DNA of 56,245 bases. Origin: an uncultured Lachnospiraceae bacterium. GTDB lineage: Bacteria > Bacillota > Clostridia > Lachnospirales > Lachnospiraceae. The stretch lies in contig CAJUHQ010000004.1 in NCBI GenBank assembly GCA_910586095.1, forward strand, positions 1-56,245, read 5' to 3'. A program made the translations under genes and the position numbers. Under the pieces are notes generated by a model. That model was not told where the DNA came from, made no database searches, and saw nothing but the letters and a program-made list of their open reading frames with translations. Positions 17,735 through 26,656 of the stretch are shown piece after piece; positions within the stretch are counted from its first letter, which is position 1; every line of letters starts with the position of its first letter.

Positions 17735-18553
17735 CTATTTTTCTATTACTCCCTTTAACTTATTAATTTTCTTATTTCTCTCAATGTTCTCATATTCCAA
17801 AAAACAAAGTAATAACATTTGATATGTCTCATCGTACCATTCTTCTAGTTCTTCATCGGAAAGATTTTTAACATATTCAATTGCATTTTTGCCTTCCATG
17901 TTATTATGTCTGATATTCATTTTATTAAGCAAATACCCTGTATTACTCTCTAATTCCTTATTTACTCTTTTCAACTCCCCTCTCAATGGCTCAAATTTAT
18001 CCGCCAATAATTTCAATATCCTTTGCTTTTCTGCTATATCTCCTTTTAAGAGATGATGATTGTATTCTATCACTGCATATGCCGTATTGGGGTCAACAAC
18101 CTCTGCAACTGCTGTCATTGCTGCATTTTTCTCAACTAATATTACTTTCTCTTCGTCTTCAAAAACTTTTTTCTCATATCCCAAATCGTCTAAAAGCCTT
18201 ATAACATTCTCTTGCAAGTATAGATACTCATCATTATAATCTTCACTTCCGTCCAAATATTTTTCATTGCATAGCCAAATAATATTTGATACATATTCCA
18301 AGTAAAACAATATTTGTTCTTCTGATAACCTTCTGCTTATATGCGCATATGTAATTTGAAGTCGCTCCCTAATTTCTTCACAGCTCGTATATCTGCCTCT
18401 TGCTTTCCATTCCCGCATACATTCCATATCCACAATATCCTCAAGCGTATTACTCCCGACATATGCGTCCGATAATAGACCTTCAATTTTATTGATTTGG
18501 GAACTAATACTTACTTTTTCACTAAGAATTTCAAATATATTTCTTCGACTCAT
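17735..18553 (-). CDS. unknown helical protein, third gene of the KAP operon
   Basis: 272 residues, not recognised. Predominantly helical and acidic, without membrane segments or a clear catalytic motif. Distinct phrases are YTSCEEIRERLQITYAHISRRLSEEQI (about 55-81) and a C-terminal stretch with LSDEELEEWYDETYQMLLLCFLEYE. It overlaps the preceding gene by four bases (ATGA) and has AGGAG upstream, so it is translationally coupled to it. Its strict placement in the operon suggests it is a working part or a regulator or immunity partner of the deoxyribosyltransferase/TIR-like protein. The very AT-rich codon use matches its two operon partners and differs from the flanks. Confidence 0.75.
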   Translation of the reverse strand: MSRRNIFEILSEKVSISSQINKIEGLLSDAYVGSNTLEDIVDMECMREWKARGRYTSCEEIRERLQITYAHISRRLSEEQILFYLEYVSNIIWLCNEKYLDGSEDYNDEYLYLQENVIRLLDDLGYEKKVFEDEEKVILVEKNAAMTAVAEVVDPNTAYAVIEYNHHLLKGDIAEKQRILKLLADKFEPLRGELKRVNKELESNTGYLLNKMNIRHNNMEGKNAIEYVKNLSDEELEEWYDETYQMLLLCFLEYENIERNKKINKLKGVIEK

Positions 18554-19437
18554 ATATTTTCTCCTACTGTAGCCTTTATTCGTCTAGTCAATCTCTCAAA
18601 CAAATCTTTTTCGTTCTGCCAATAAATTGTATTAATCTGCGCCACATCAAAATGTGTATCTTCGTCATTCCTGCAACTTAAAATCACTGTTTTTCCCTTT
18701 GCCATCGCATATCCCGCCTCATAATAGACACCTCCCCTATGTCCTGTCAAATCAACAATAACAAATTCACTATCATCTATTTCTTTAAAAATTTCTGGCA
18801 CAATCTGATTATTATGCTCTTTCATATCTATCAACATTGGCTCGTAACCGCAAGACTTAATTGCCTCATTAATATTTTCCCTTGCCTTTTTCATTGAATC
18901 ATCAAACCACATTGCAACAAATACCTTTTTGATATCTGGATTTATCAATTCTAAACATTTATCCAGTTCAAACTCTTTCACACCAGAAAGAATCCTTTTC
19001 ACAAAATGTGAGTACATATATGTATATGAAGTATCAATCTGTTTAACCAGATATAAAATACCATAGCAAAATTCTATATCATCATCCAATAACTTCAACT
19101 TCTCAAAAACGTCTGATAATTTACTGTCATAATAAACGTTCATATTATCATAATCTAATATAATCTTTTTACTTCGTATTGAATCATCTAGGGTCCACCC
19201 CATCATGCTATGTACATTTATTACTATTTGTAAATCCAGTCTTTCTAAGTTTTGTCTCAATTGGCTTATATACTCTGGAGTATCATTTAAAGCCATCAAT
19301 ATATCGTCTGCAACATCTAAGTCTATGTCCTTCTTAAACAGTTCATAACAATTTTCACTCAAAAATCTAAATAAGCGAAAATCTTCCTTATGTTCATCCC
19401 ATGTGCTTACTATTTCCTTAAATTTTCTTATGTTCAT
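18550..19437 (-). CDS. protein with C-terminal nucleoside-deoxyribosyltransferase/TIR-like domain
   Basis: 295 residues. Residues 1-165 are a helical region I do not recognise. Residues 170-275 form a Rossmann-like domain: KVFVAMWF (171-178, first strand), ENINEAIKSCGYEP, EIFKEIDDSEFVIVDLTG (215-232) and GVYYEAGYAMAKGKTVIL (236-253). This order, with a conserved Asp229 and Glu240 before a Gly-x-Ala helix, is that of nucleoside 2-deoxyribosyltransferase and TIR-like domains, which cleave N-glycosidic bonds of nucleotides or NAD. In defence systems such domains are toxic effectors. It starts 18 bases after the KAP gene with GGGGAG upstream, and overlaps the third gene by four bases. Confidence 0.75.
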   Translation of the reverse strand: MNIRKFKEIVSTWDEHKEDFRLFRFLSENCYELFKKDIDLDVADDILMALNDTPEYISQLRQNLERLDLQIVINVHSMMGWTLDDSIRSKKIILDYDNMNVYYDSKLSDVFEKLKLLDDDIEFCYGILYLVKQIDTSYTYMYSHFVKRILSGVKEFELDKCLELINPDIKKVFVAMWFDDSMKKARENINEAIKSCGYEPMLIDMKEHNNQIVPEIFKEIDDSEFVIVDLTGHRGGVYYEAGYAMAKGKTVILSCRNDEDTHFDVAQINTIYWQNEKDLFERLTRRIKATVGENI

Positions 19438-19454
19438 TATACGCTCTCCCCACT

Positions 19455-20804
19455 CTACTTAACCATCTCGCAAAATTTACAATATTTCTTCGCCGTTTTC
19501 AGTTCTCTTCTCATTTGCTCTTCAACATCAAATATACCCGCATATGGCACTTTCTGATGATAAAATATATTGGCAAAATACCAAAACACTCTTCCATACA
19601 TATTACTATTTGCCACTTTTAAAATCTTTTCCTGTCCATACGCTGCACTAACGTTGCTATATGCCTTTTCCCCAAAAGATTTCAATATATCCATCTTATA
19701 TTTCCCAATCCGCTCTTCTATGATAGTATAACGTCCGTCATTTATTGTTGCAACATATTGTAAATCTCTAAATTTCCATATCTTTAACACTTCATACAGA
19801 ACCTCAAAAACCAAAACAGAAATATCCATCGTTTCATTACAAACTAGAGAATGTACCATATTGGCCTTTTCCATTAGTTTTTCTTGTTCCCTTATACCAA
19901 TAGTAGGAAATAGTTTTGATAAAATATTCGTTATATCCTCTTTATCGACTTCCTGCACAACCATAAATTTATCAAAATATACCTTATATTTTTCTCGATA
20001 AGATTCGTTAAGTATTCCATTATCTAAAACCACTGAAAAATCTATAAATTTCTTTAAATACTTTTCTATATCTATTGAAGATTCATCTTTTCTTACTCCA
20101 AACATTTCTTCCACGGAATGCTCTAACTGCTTTCGATCTATTGCCATAATCACTACTACATTATCTAAACCATAAAAGATATGATGCAATCTCTCAAGCA
20201 CCTTTATCGCGTACTGCGGAATACATCTGTCCAATTCATCCACAAATAAAACGATTGTTCTTTCTTCTGCTATTTCCTGCAATTTCTTCCTAACTTTTTC
20301 AATCGTCTGGCTAAAATTGAACATCTCATCAAACTCATTCTCTGCTTTTTGATTTATCTCCTTATTATTTTTTATGTCTTCTGCCCAACTGATTAAATTG
20401 ATCCCTATCTTATTTTCTATATATAAGCCTGCTATCTTTTTAAGTTCTTCTCCAACAAACTCATATCCTGCCTTTATGATTCTCTCCGCTTCCCCATTGA
20501 CTAAAACTTCATCTTCCCTAATCGAAGCCAGCATCGCTGATATAATCGCAACAGCAGGCTCTTCATAATAATCATGTTGCCAACAATTATAATGAAACAC
20601 AAAATATCTATCGCTATTCGTTTCCTCAGACAGAAACACTTTTAATCTATCTTCAATTTTCTCAATAACAAAAGTCTTACCAACTCCCCAACCACCTTCA
20701 ATGGCGAAACAGCATCCTCTTTTGATGTCTGATAACTGATTTACTATTTTAATAACATTTTCCACGAATTCCTCACGATTTAGCAAATCTAACCTTTTGT
20801 CCAT
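19455..20804 (-). CDS. KAP-family P-loop NTPase
   Basis: 449 residues. Walker A is GGWGVGKTF (37-45) and Walker B is TIVLFVDELDRC (183-194), with the Arg of the KAP family. Sensor-like IMAIDRKQL follows near 219-227. Between the two Walker motifs lies a roughly 65-residue helical insert typical of KAP proteins, although I see no clear membrane pair in it. KAP NTPases include PifA, which makes F-plasmid cells exclude phage T7. Here the protein heads a three-gene operon with a sigma-A promoter. It probably senses or gates the downstream effector; this role is inferred. Confidence 0.85.
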   Translation of the reverse strand: MDKRLDLLNREEFVENVIKIVNQLSDIKRGCCFAIEGGWGVGKTFVIEKIEDRLKVFLSEETNSDRYFVFHYNCWQHDYYEEPAVAIISAMLASIREDEVLVNGEAERIIKAGYEFVGEELKKIAGLYIENKIGINLISWAEDIKNNKEINQKAENEFDEMFNFSQTIEKVRKKLQEIAEERTIVLFVDELDRCIPQYAIKVLERLHHIFYGLDNVVVIMAIDRKQLEHSVEEMFGVRKDESSIDIEKYLKKFIDFSVVLDNGILNESYREKYKVYFDKFMVVQEVDKEDITNILSKLFPTIGIREQEKLMEKANMVHSLVCNETMDISVLVFEVLYEVLKIWKFRDLQYVATINDGRYTIIEERIGKYKMDILKSFGEKAYSNVSAAYGQEKILKVANSNMYGRVFWYFANIFYHQKVPYAGIFDVEEQMRRELKTAKKYCKFCEMVK

Positions 20805-20871
20805 AAGATTCCCCTTTCATCCAACTATAACCTGGAACCATATCTAATTCCATTTTCAGATATTTGTCTCT

Positions 20872-20900
20872 ATTATATATTTGTTTTATAGTTTCTTCAA
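20872..20900 (-). promoter_or_regulatory. sigma-A promoter of the KAP operon
   Basis: Minus strand TTGAAG (20900-20895), 17-base spacer, perfect TATAAT (20877-20872), about 70 bases before the KAP start codon. Confidence 0.7.
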
Positions 20901-20910
20901 TTCCCAACAC

Positions 20911-20946
20911 AAAAAGAACCCCTTCCATATGGAAAGAGTCCTTTTT
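20911..20946 (-). terminator. terminator upstream of the KAP operon
   Basis: Minus strand AAAAAGGACTC, then palindromic TTCCATATGGAA, then GGGGTTCTTTTT. It closes whatever transcript comes from the 21 kb side and isolates the KAP operon. Confidence 0.7.
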
Positions 20947-20950
20947 GTCT

Positions 20951-20985
20951 TTTACTGCACCATATGTACGATTGCATCATCAACT
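20951..20985 (-). pseudogene. remnant of the 3' end of a paralogue of the 1,507-residue surface protein gene
   Basis: The minus strand encodes DDAIVHMVQ and a stop, against DDSIVHIVQ and a stop at the end of the large surface protein gene (from 21964). DNA identity extends a few bases past the stop. Upstream the reading frame is closed by a TGA after two codons, so only the last nine to ten codons survive. Confidence 0.6.
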
Positions 20986-21030
20986 CATACAGTCATTCTA
21001 TGAAAAGAACTTTATTTGTGTTACAATTTA

Positions 21031-21273
21031 TTATAGAGACTGAAAAATTGTTACGACCACTATGTTCATATACATAATAAGTAATGCTCCAAACACTAAA
21101 ACATAAAACACCCCGTTGTTCGGATATGTTAAAACTGGCATTATCCACCACAGCACAGAAATCCCTAAATAGACTTCATTATCAAAAGATTCATTCACAC
21201 CAGTAAAATATGAAATTATCGCAACTATGAATGGAGGGATTACACACATAATGAAAGTCAATAATGCCATCAA
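21031..21273 (-). CDS. small hydrophobic membrane protein
   Basis: 80 residues with three likely membrane segments (about 2-22, 34-50 and 56-78) and no recognised motif. There is no clear ribosome site, and a second Met follows immediately. In favour: the open frame is well filled with hydrophobic residues and a strong terminator lies 85 bases downstream on the same strand. It is divergent from the neighbouring metallopeptidase-like gene, with about 30 bases between the starts. It could be a real small protein of the mobile region or chance. Confidence 0.4.
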   Translation of the reverse strand: MMALLTFIMCVIPPFIVAIISYFTGVNESFDNEVYLGISVLWWIMPVLTYPNNGVFYVLVFGALLIMYMNIVVVTIFQSL

Positions 21274-21303
21274 AAAATTGTTTCTTTTTTCTTCGGGTAT
21301 ATT

Positions 21304-21915
21304 ATGGCTTTTAACCTTTTTTTCACATCTATACTTTTTTCATGCCCAAACATGAACATCACTCCTTTCTCACGTTCTCAGTTGATCAGTATTATGGTCA
21401 TTACTTTAGTAAGCTATCTCTTATTAGAGCCATTTCATGAGCTGGGACATTACCATAAAGCCACAAAAATTGCATCTTCCCAAAACTATGATGTGAATTT
21501 CTGCTTAAAATGGAATTATACATCCTGCTCTGACTGGTCCATATTTAAAGAAGCTGAACAGATTGATATCCTTAAAGCTGGTTCTTTCAACAAAATTGCT
21601 TTTTGTGGTATATGTATTTTTTTTGCTCTTATTACATGCAATTTCTTTTTATTACTATCTTTTCTGTATGTAATACTTTTTGACTATTATCAAAACTGTA
21701 CCTGCCTCTTTCCCAAAAATGATTACTATTACATACACCACTTAGATGAATTTGTTCAAGAGCCAAAATATATGGATGCAATTAGACAGGATTTTTTCAT
21801 CAGAAAAATATACCCTTATTTATTAGCTGTTGGCTTTATACTCTATATCATTATTTGTTTCATACTTTTATCCTTATCAATAAAGAATAAATTAACATTT
21901 TCACTAATAGTTTAA
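21304..21915 (+). CDS. membrane protein with HExxH motif, putative zinc metallopeptidase
   Basis: 203 residues. A membrane segment (about 28-42) runs straight into EPFHELGHYHKA, whose HELGH is the zinc-binding HExxH signature of membrane metallopeptidases such as M50 or DUF3267-type proteins. Two or three more membrane segments follow (about 98-126 and 170-195). A Cys/Tyr-rich region lies between them. No second metal-ligand motif (NxxPxxxLDG) is seen, so activity is not assured. The start is uncertain: neither the ATG at 21304 nor the one at 21352 has a good ribosome site. It ends at a terminator shared with the convergent large surface gene. Confidence 0.55.
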   Translation: MAFNLFFTSILFSCPNMNITPFSRSQLISIMVITLVSYLLLEPFHELGHYHKATKIASSQNYDVNFCLKWNYTSCSDWSIFKEAEQIDILKAGSFNKIAFCGICIFFALITCNFFLLLSFLYVILFDYYQNCTCLFPKNDYYYIHHLDEFVQEPKYMDAIRQDFFIRKIYPYLLAVGFILYIIICFILLSLSIKNKLTFSLIV

Positions 21916-21925
21916 ATTTCTAAAA

Positions 21926-21960
21926 GAATCTCCCTCTATGTTGAAGGAGATTCAGTTTTT
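21926..21960 (+). terminator. terminator between convergent genes
   Basis: Stem GAATCTCC (21926-21933) / GGAGATTC (21946-21953) followed by AGTTTTTATTTT. It serves the plus-strand gene and may also act on the opposite strand. Confidence 0.7.
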
Positions 21961-21963
21961 ATT

Positions 21964-24900
21964 TTACTGCACAATATGTACAATACTGTCATCCGCGCCT
22001 GTTGTCTTGATCGTATAACCAAGTTCTATCGCATCGCCAATATATCTGTCCTGAATTGTATCAGGGTAGTCAAACGGTGTCGCTGCCACAATGGGAGTCC
22101 AGATCGTAATGCTGTGTTCTCCCTGTGATGCAACATCGTAAGTGCCTTCTACAATGCCAGGTGTCCTCTTATCGGGAGCCAGTTGGTTCGTATAGAACTT
22201 CATCTTCTGCAGGTTGCTGGAAATACCATTTTCATGACTTACACACATCGTATAAGTGACTGTTGTTACAGAATAATCAGCACTATATTTAATATCCCTC
22301 TCAAATACAACAGGAGTATCATAGATTCCTGAATAACTGTAAACGGTATCAGGATTGTCACTCATAAATACATACAAGTCATTGAATACGTTTGCTCCCG
22401 TTACAAGGTTTACTGCTAATCTATCAAGGATACTATAACTACTGATATATGCTCTAGCAGAACTTGTATAGAACGGAGCTGTCCTTCCATCTTTACCTGT
22501 CAAAGCGCTGATATTCGCATACTGTCTGCTGTTTGCAGGAACATCATTGTACCGTTTCTGTACCCTGTTAGATGTACCAAGAATATCATTCTGCCCGTCA
22601 TCTGATCCAAAGTATCTCGCAAGATACTGAGTCAGGAAGCTGTTTTCATACTTCAATGTTACACGAAGTTCAAAGCCCTGTCCTGCTGATACAATGGCAA
22701 ACCTATTCTGATTCACCATATCGATCCATGCATCCGTCAGATTGCCGTATATATCTGTATCTTCAATGTAATCAGCTCCCTGTGCTTCCAATTCCTTCTT
22801 ATACTTGGAAGTATAATTGCTCTTGAAGAGCACCTGACTGATGTAGTAGCTCTCTGTCTGCGTTTTGCCTGCATTTTTGAACTGACCTACCGCAGACTGT
22901 ACAGATTTTCCATTATAGCTGTAATTTGTCTTTGAATACTTGAAGAACATAATGGATCTTCTCCTGCTTGGGAATGTCACTTTGTTATTCCTGTTGCTTG
23001 GATTGTATTCAAAATCATACTGTGTATAAGTCTTTGTATGGCTGTCTACAATTGTCTTTGTTTCACCATTACTCAATCTGGTCGTAAACGATGTCGTAGG
23101 ACCCATATGATGCAGTACGTTGTCATCCTGATTATATTGGTCAGGCACATTATTGGAATTACTGATGTTCTGCGGCCTCATCTCTTCCACATCAGGATTC
23201 ATGGCGGGGTAGATATCAGATACACAGGACTGTTCATTAGGTGGATAATATCCGTCTTTTGCTGTAACACTGACTGTCCTTCCTATATCAGAACCAGACA
23301 CCGCTGCTCCTGTATAATGGTCCTCATAGATCAGCCTGTCATGGTTAGGATAAATCTTCATTGACATTGTTTCCTTTGGAAGTGCTGTCATCGTAGCAAG
23401 CACTGTTGGAATCTCTCTCTGGATATAAGTCCTTCCCGTCTTGATATGGTCAACAACCACTGTATTTCCATAAGAGGCACCTGTCTGCGATGCACCCGTA
23501 GAGCCCCATGAGATCATCGTATTCACATCAAACTCATTGACATCGGAAGTGGTGTCATATGGAGTTGTATTTTCATTATTTTCTGTCTGCCCGTCATGTG
23601 ACCTCTGCTTATTCTCATAAATCGTTGCTTTCGGGTTTACCACATCTACCGTATAATACAGGTTGTAGTTCAGATCGTGGTTATCCCTGTCTCTGCTTTG
23701 ATAAATGTGCTCTGTGATGCCTGCTCCTGTATTCTGTACAAAGTTGGAAACCTTAATATCCACATCTGACTGCCATACCTTATTCTTTACTGCAAATGTC
23801 CTATATTCGTTATTCTGCGTATAAACAGTATGCGCTGGAATAGGGTTATTGGACTGTGGTCCTCCAGGTCCCGTATATTCTGAGCTGAAGTAACCGACTC
23901 CTCCAACATTATTGTGTTCCTCAAAACTATAGAACCAGTTCGTATAAGCTGTTGCAGCCATCTTATCCTTGGCGTAATTATAGGCTTCATCGAAATAATT
24001 CTTGGTGAAATTGTCGTTCTCACCTACATTGATATAGGCTGTTCCATAAACCAATGCGGAAGTGAATACCTCTGGTTCCGTATCAAACTCCCAAACAACC
24101 AGCATATCATTGTGGCTTGGTTTAGATACTGTAAAATCAGTCAACAATGGAGAACCTACATTTGTGCCAATGCTTCCCGCATCCTTGTTGTCATAGTTAT
24201 CATCAAATTGGTCTGTAACAAGTGCATCCAGATAAACCTTGTCGTTCCAATCAGAGCCGCTGTCCCATGTATAAGCACCATTCAATGTGTAAGCTGTCTC
24301 AGGTGTTGTATATAACCCTCTGATCGTAATGTCAGTCAGATCCTGCACCAGTTTCGCATGTGGTACATTGATGGAACTCTTGGAGAATCTGTCTCCTGCA
24401 AGTCCTGTACGAAGCTCATAAATTGACTTGTTATTATCAGGTGCCTGCATCCTTGCCAGATAATTATACTGATAATAAGGTTTATTCTGTAAAGAGAACT
24501 CAATCCTAAATCCCTTAGATGCACCCTTGTAAGAATAAATATATTTCAAATGATACTTCTCACCAACCCTCAAATGGTCTGCATGTTTGATTACTTTTCC
24601 ATTAGGAGCAGTATAAGTCAGGTTGTTCCATTCATCGTGGTCTGCAATAAGCAGGATTTCTGTATCTGTTTCTGCGGGAAATTCATGCGGAACTGTTTCC
24701 ACTTTGATATAACAGATTTCGGGATCGATCAGTTTTTGTCCTCTTGCATAAACACCAGCCACATCCTGCCAGTCAATATATTTTCCCGTAATATCCTGTG
24801 TGCCTGTATTATAGTGCCATTTTCCGCAGCACCATTTAATATTGCAGGTTGATAATGGTCTATTATTTACATAGGTTTCAGCATATCCCATACCCCTTGA

Positions 24901-26487
24901 CTTAATCCAATACGGGCAATCATATTCATGTGTACATTCAATCGTGTGCGTATGACATGCTGCCGTATGCTCATGTCTGGTGTAATGTGATCCCGTTTCA
25001 TTCCCTGCTTCATCATAATCTTTTTCCTCTCCTGCATTTGGTTTGTTATCACAACTGTTATATGCATGTGTGCAATGTGTAATCTTTTTCGCATCAGTTT
25101 CACAAAACCAGTTACAAGCTGGTGAATAATCATGACTATGATTATATATTGACCCACTAGTCTTTTTTCTTCCACTGCCTTCTTCTTCGTAATAATCCGC
25201 AGGATTAGGACTTTTATAATCTGGTGTAAGATAAGTATATGTGAATGTTACCTCTTCACCTTCTAAATCCCATCTATAAAAATCTGGCAGTTTAAAAACA
25301 CCATCCTCAGGTTCCAGCCCACTTTTTGACGGCGCACTGGTCGCATTAACTGCTCCTGATGTACTGATTGTCAGTGTTCCATCTTCATTATTTGTTACTG
25401 TACAGCTAGGTACGCTAAACTCGAAATAATCTAATACTCCATTATGATCAGAAACAGTCGCTGTATATAGACGCTGTTCCTCATCCCAATAAAGTTTAAT
25501 GGGTTCACAATTTTCTGGCTCATATTCTGCAAAACTTGGAATTTGCCTCATATTAGTTGTCTTCCATACCACTTGACGATACAACTTCATTGCCTCATAT
25601 TGACCGCCAATAGTTGTTTTAATATATCCATCGCAACTTCCTGAATAACTGTTAGAACCACTGATACCATATACACCTGTGGAATCTTGATAAATAACTC
25701 TTAGAAATTTTCCATTTCCTCCGATAGTTGTAATAAATCCAAATTCAATTCCCCAATCAAGAGCCTGTTTTGCCTGATACTTTGCTTCTTCGCTATATCC
25801 TGCTGCATCGGGATCTTCCCAACAATAATAATTGGTAATCGCTTGGGCATAGACCTGTGGCATACTGAAACCTGCTTCTGCATAGCTTATCTGCTTCATA
25901 GATGTTGAAAATACGTCAACACATCCCTCGTGTCCTGTCAGTAAGTTTGCTAAAACAACTTCTAAGTAAAACTTTCTAACGCTGCCTCCACCATATCTGT
26001 TATGATAAGGATCGTCTTCATCGTCTTCTTTATCCTCATCATAAGCCTCCTGCCAAGCATTTGATGTAGGCGCTCCTGCTGTGCTTGTCTGAGTCGCATC
26101 CGTATGGTCTCCATTTATGGTCCAGCCACCCCAACCGCGAAATAGCTGCAGTTCAGTACCACCTTCTACGTTGTATAGCAGATAACGCATACAGCCTGCA
26201 ATAGTTCCTGCATAATCTCCACGTGAAGCACTACCTTCAATATATACCATCTGTAATTCAGAAACAGAACTTCTAAATGGATATCCTCGTTGGATACAAT
26301 ACACGGGCTTACCATTGATATATGCCATCATTCCCCTATGGTCATCAAATCCAATGACACCAAGAGATATGCTCTCTGCCCTCGCTGTCATTGGCTTATT
26401 AGCAAAGCATACTGCAATAAGCATAAGCAAGAGTATTTTTATGTATATAAATTTTCTTTTAAGCATTTCATCTTTCATAATTGTCAT
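21964..26487 (-). CDS. very large secreted surface protein with thioester-domain-like N-terminus
   Basis: 1,507 residues. A signal peptide (about 8-37, cut near TARA-ES) leads into a domain with VYCIQRG (Cys64) and, 150 residues later, VYAQAITNYY (Gln215). This Cys...Gln pair at that spacing resembles the thioester domains of Gram-positive adhesins, which bind host surfaces covalently. Residues 440-540 are rich in His and Cys (CTHAYNSC, HTAACHTHTIECTHEYDC) and may bind metal. The rest is predicted beta-sandwich without an obvious LPxTG or C-terminal membrane anchor. The ribosome site is unclear. Met8, just before the basic signal start, is an alternative start. It follows two lipoprotein genes on the same strand. 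Confidence 0.7.
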   Translation of the reverse strand: MTIMKDEMLKRKFIYIKILLLMLIAVCFANKPMTARAESISLGVIGFDDHRGMMAYINGKPVYCIQRGYPFRSSVSELQMVYIEGSASRGDYAGTIAGCMRYLLYNVEGGTELQLFRGWGGWTINGDHTDATQTSTAGAPTSNAWQEAYDEDKEDDEDDPYHNRYGGGSVRKFYLEVVLANLLTGHEGCVDVFSTSMKQISYAEAGFSMPQVYAQAITNYYCWEDPDAAGYSEEAKYQAKQALDWGIEFGFITTIGGNGKFLRVIYQDSTGVYGISGSNSYSGSCDGYIKTTIGGQYEAMKLYRQVVWKTTNMRQIPSFAEYEPENCEPIKLYWDEEQRLYTATVSDHNGVLDYFEFSVPSCTVTNNEDGTLTISTSGAVNATSAPSKSGLEPEDGVFKLPDFYRWDLEGEEVTFTYTYLTPDYKSPNPADYYEEEGSGRKKTSGSIYNHSHDYSPACNWFCETDAKKITHCTHAYNSCDNKPNAGEEKDYDEAGNETGSHYTRHEHTAACHTHTIECTHEYDCPYWIKSRGMGYAETYVNNRPLSTCNIKWCCGKWHYNTGTQDITGKYIDWQDVAGVYARGQKLIDPEICYIKVETVPHEFPAETDTEILLIADHDEWNNLTYTAPNGKVIKHADHLRVGEKYHLKYIYSYKGASKGFRIEFSLQNKPYYQYNYLARMQAPDNNKSIYELRTGLAGDRFSKSSINVPHAKLVQDLTDITIRGLYTTPETAYTLNGAYTWDSGSDWNDKVYLDALVTDQFDDNYDNKDAGSIGTNVGSPLLTDFTVSKPSHNDMLVVWEFDTEPEVFTSALVYGTAYINVGENDNFTKNYFDEAYNYAKDKMAATAYTNWFYSFEEHNNVGGVGYFSSEYTGPGGPQSNNPIPAHTVYTQNNEYRTFAVKNKVWQSDVDIKVSNFVQNTGAGITEHIYQSRDRDNHDLNYNLYYTVDVVNPKATIYENKQRSHDGQTENNENTTPYDTTSDVNEFDVNTMISWGSTGASQTGASYGNTVVVDHIKTGRTYIQREIPTVLATMTALPKETMSMKIYPNHDRLIYEDHYTGAAVSGSDIGRTVSVTAKDGYYPPNEQSCVSDIYPAMNPDVEEMRPQNISNSNNVPDQYNQDDNVLHHMGPTTSFTTRLSNGETKTIVDSHTKTYTQYDFEYNPSNRNNKVTFPSRRRSIMFFKYSKTNYSYNGKSVQSAVGQFKNAGKTQTESYYISQVLFKSNYTSKYKKELEAQGADYIEDTDIYGNLTDAWIDMVNQNRFAIVSAGQGFELRVTLKYENSFLTQYLARYFGSDDGQNDILGTSNRVQKRYNDVPANSRQYANISALTGKDGRTAPFYTSSARAYISSYSILDRLAVNLVTGANVFNDLYVFMSDNPDTVYSYSGIYDTPVVFERDIKYSADYSVTTVTYTMCVSHENGISSNLQKMKFYTNQLAPDKRTPGIVEGTYDVASQGEHSITIWTPIVAATPFDYPDTIQDRYIGDAIELGYTIKTTGADDSIVHIVQ

Positions 26488-26615
26488 AAAAAACTACGTC
26501 ACATATAGTTTTTCTTCTCGTCTCCTCCTTTCATCGTTTTTGAAGTTATCTTTTTTATTATAGATAAACGGAGTGCTGGTTATTATGAATTTGGGGAGGA
26601 AAAAAGCATAAAACA

Positions 26616-26646
26616 AAAAAAGACCTCAGATTTCTCCAAGGTCTTT
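26616..26646 (-). terminator. terminator of the 310-residue lipoprotein gene
   Basis: Minus strand AAAAGACCTT, loop GGAGAAATCTG, AGGTCTTTTTTT. The same hairpin recurs almost unchanged at 34052-34082. Confidence 0.75.
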
Positions 26647-26656
26647 TATCTTTGCT

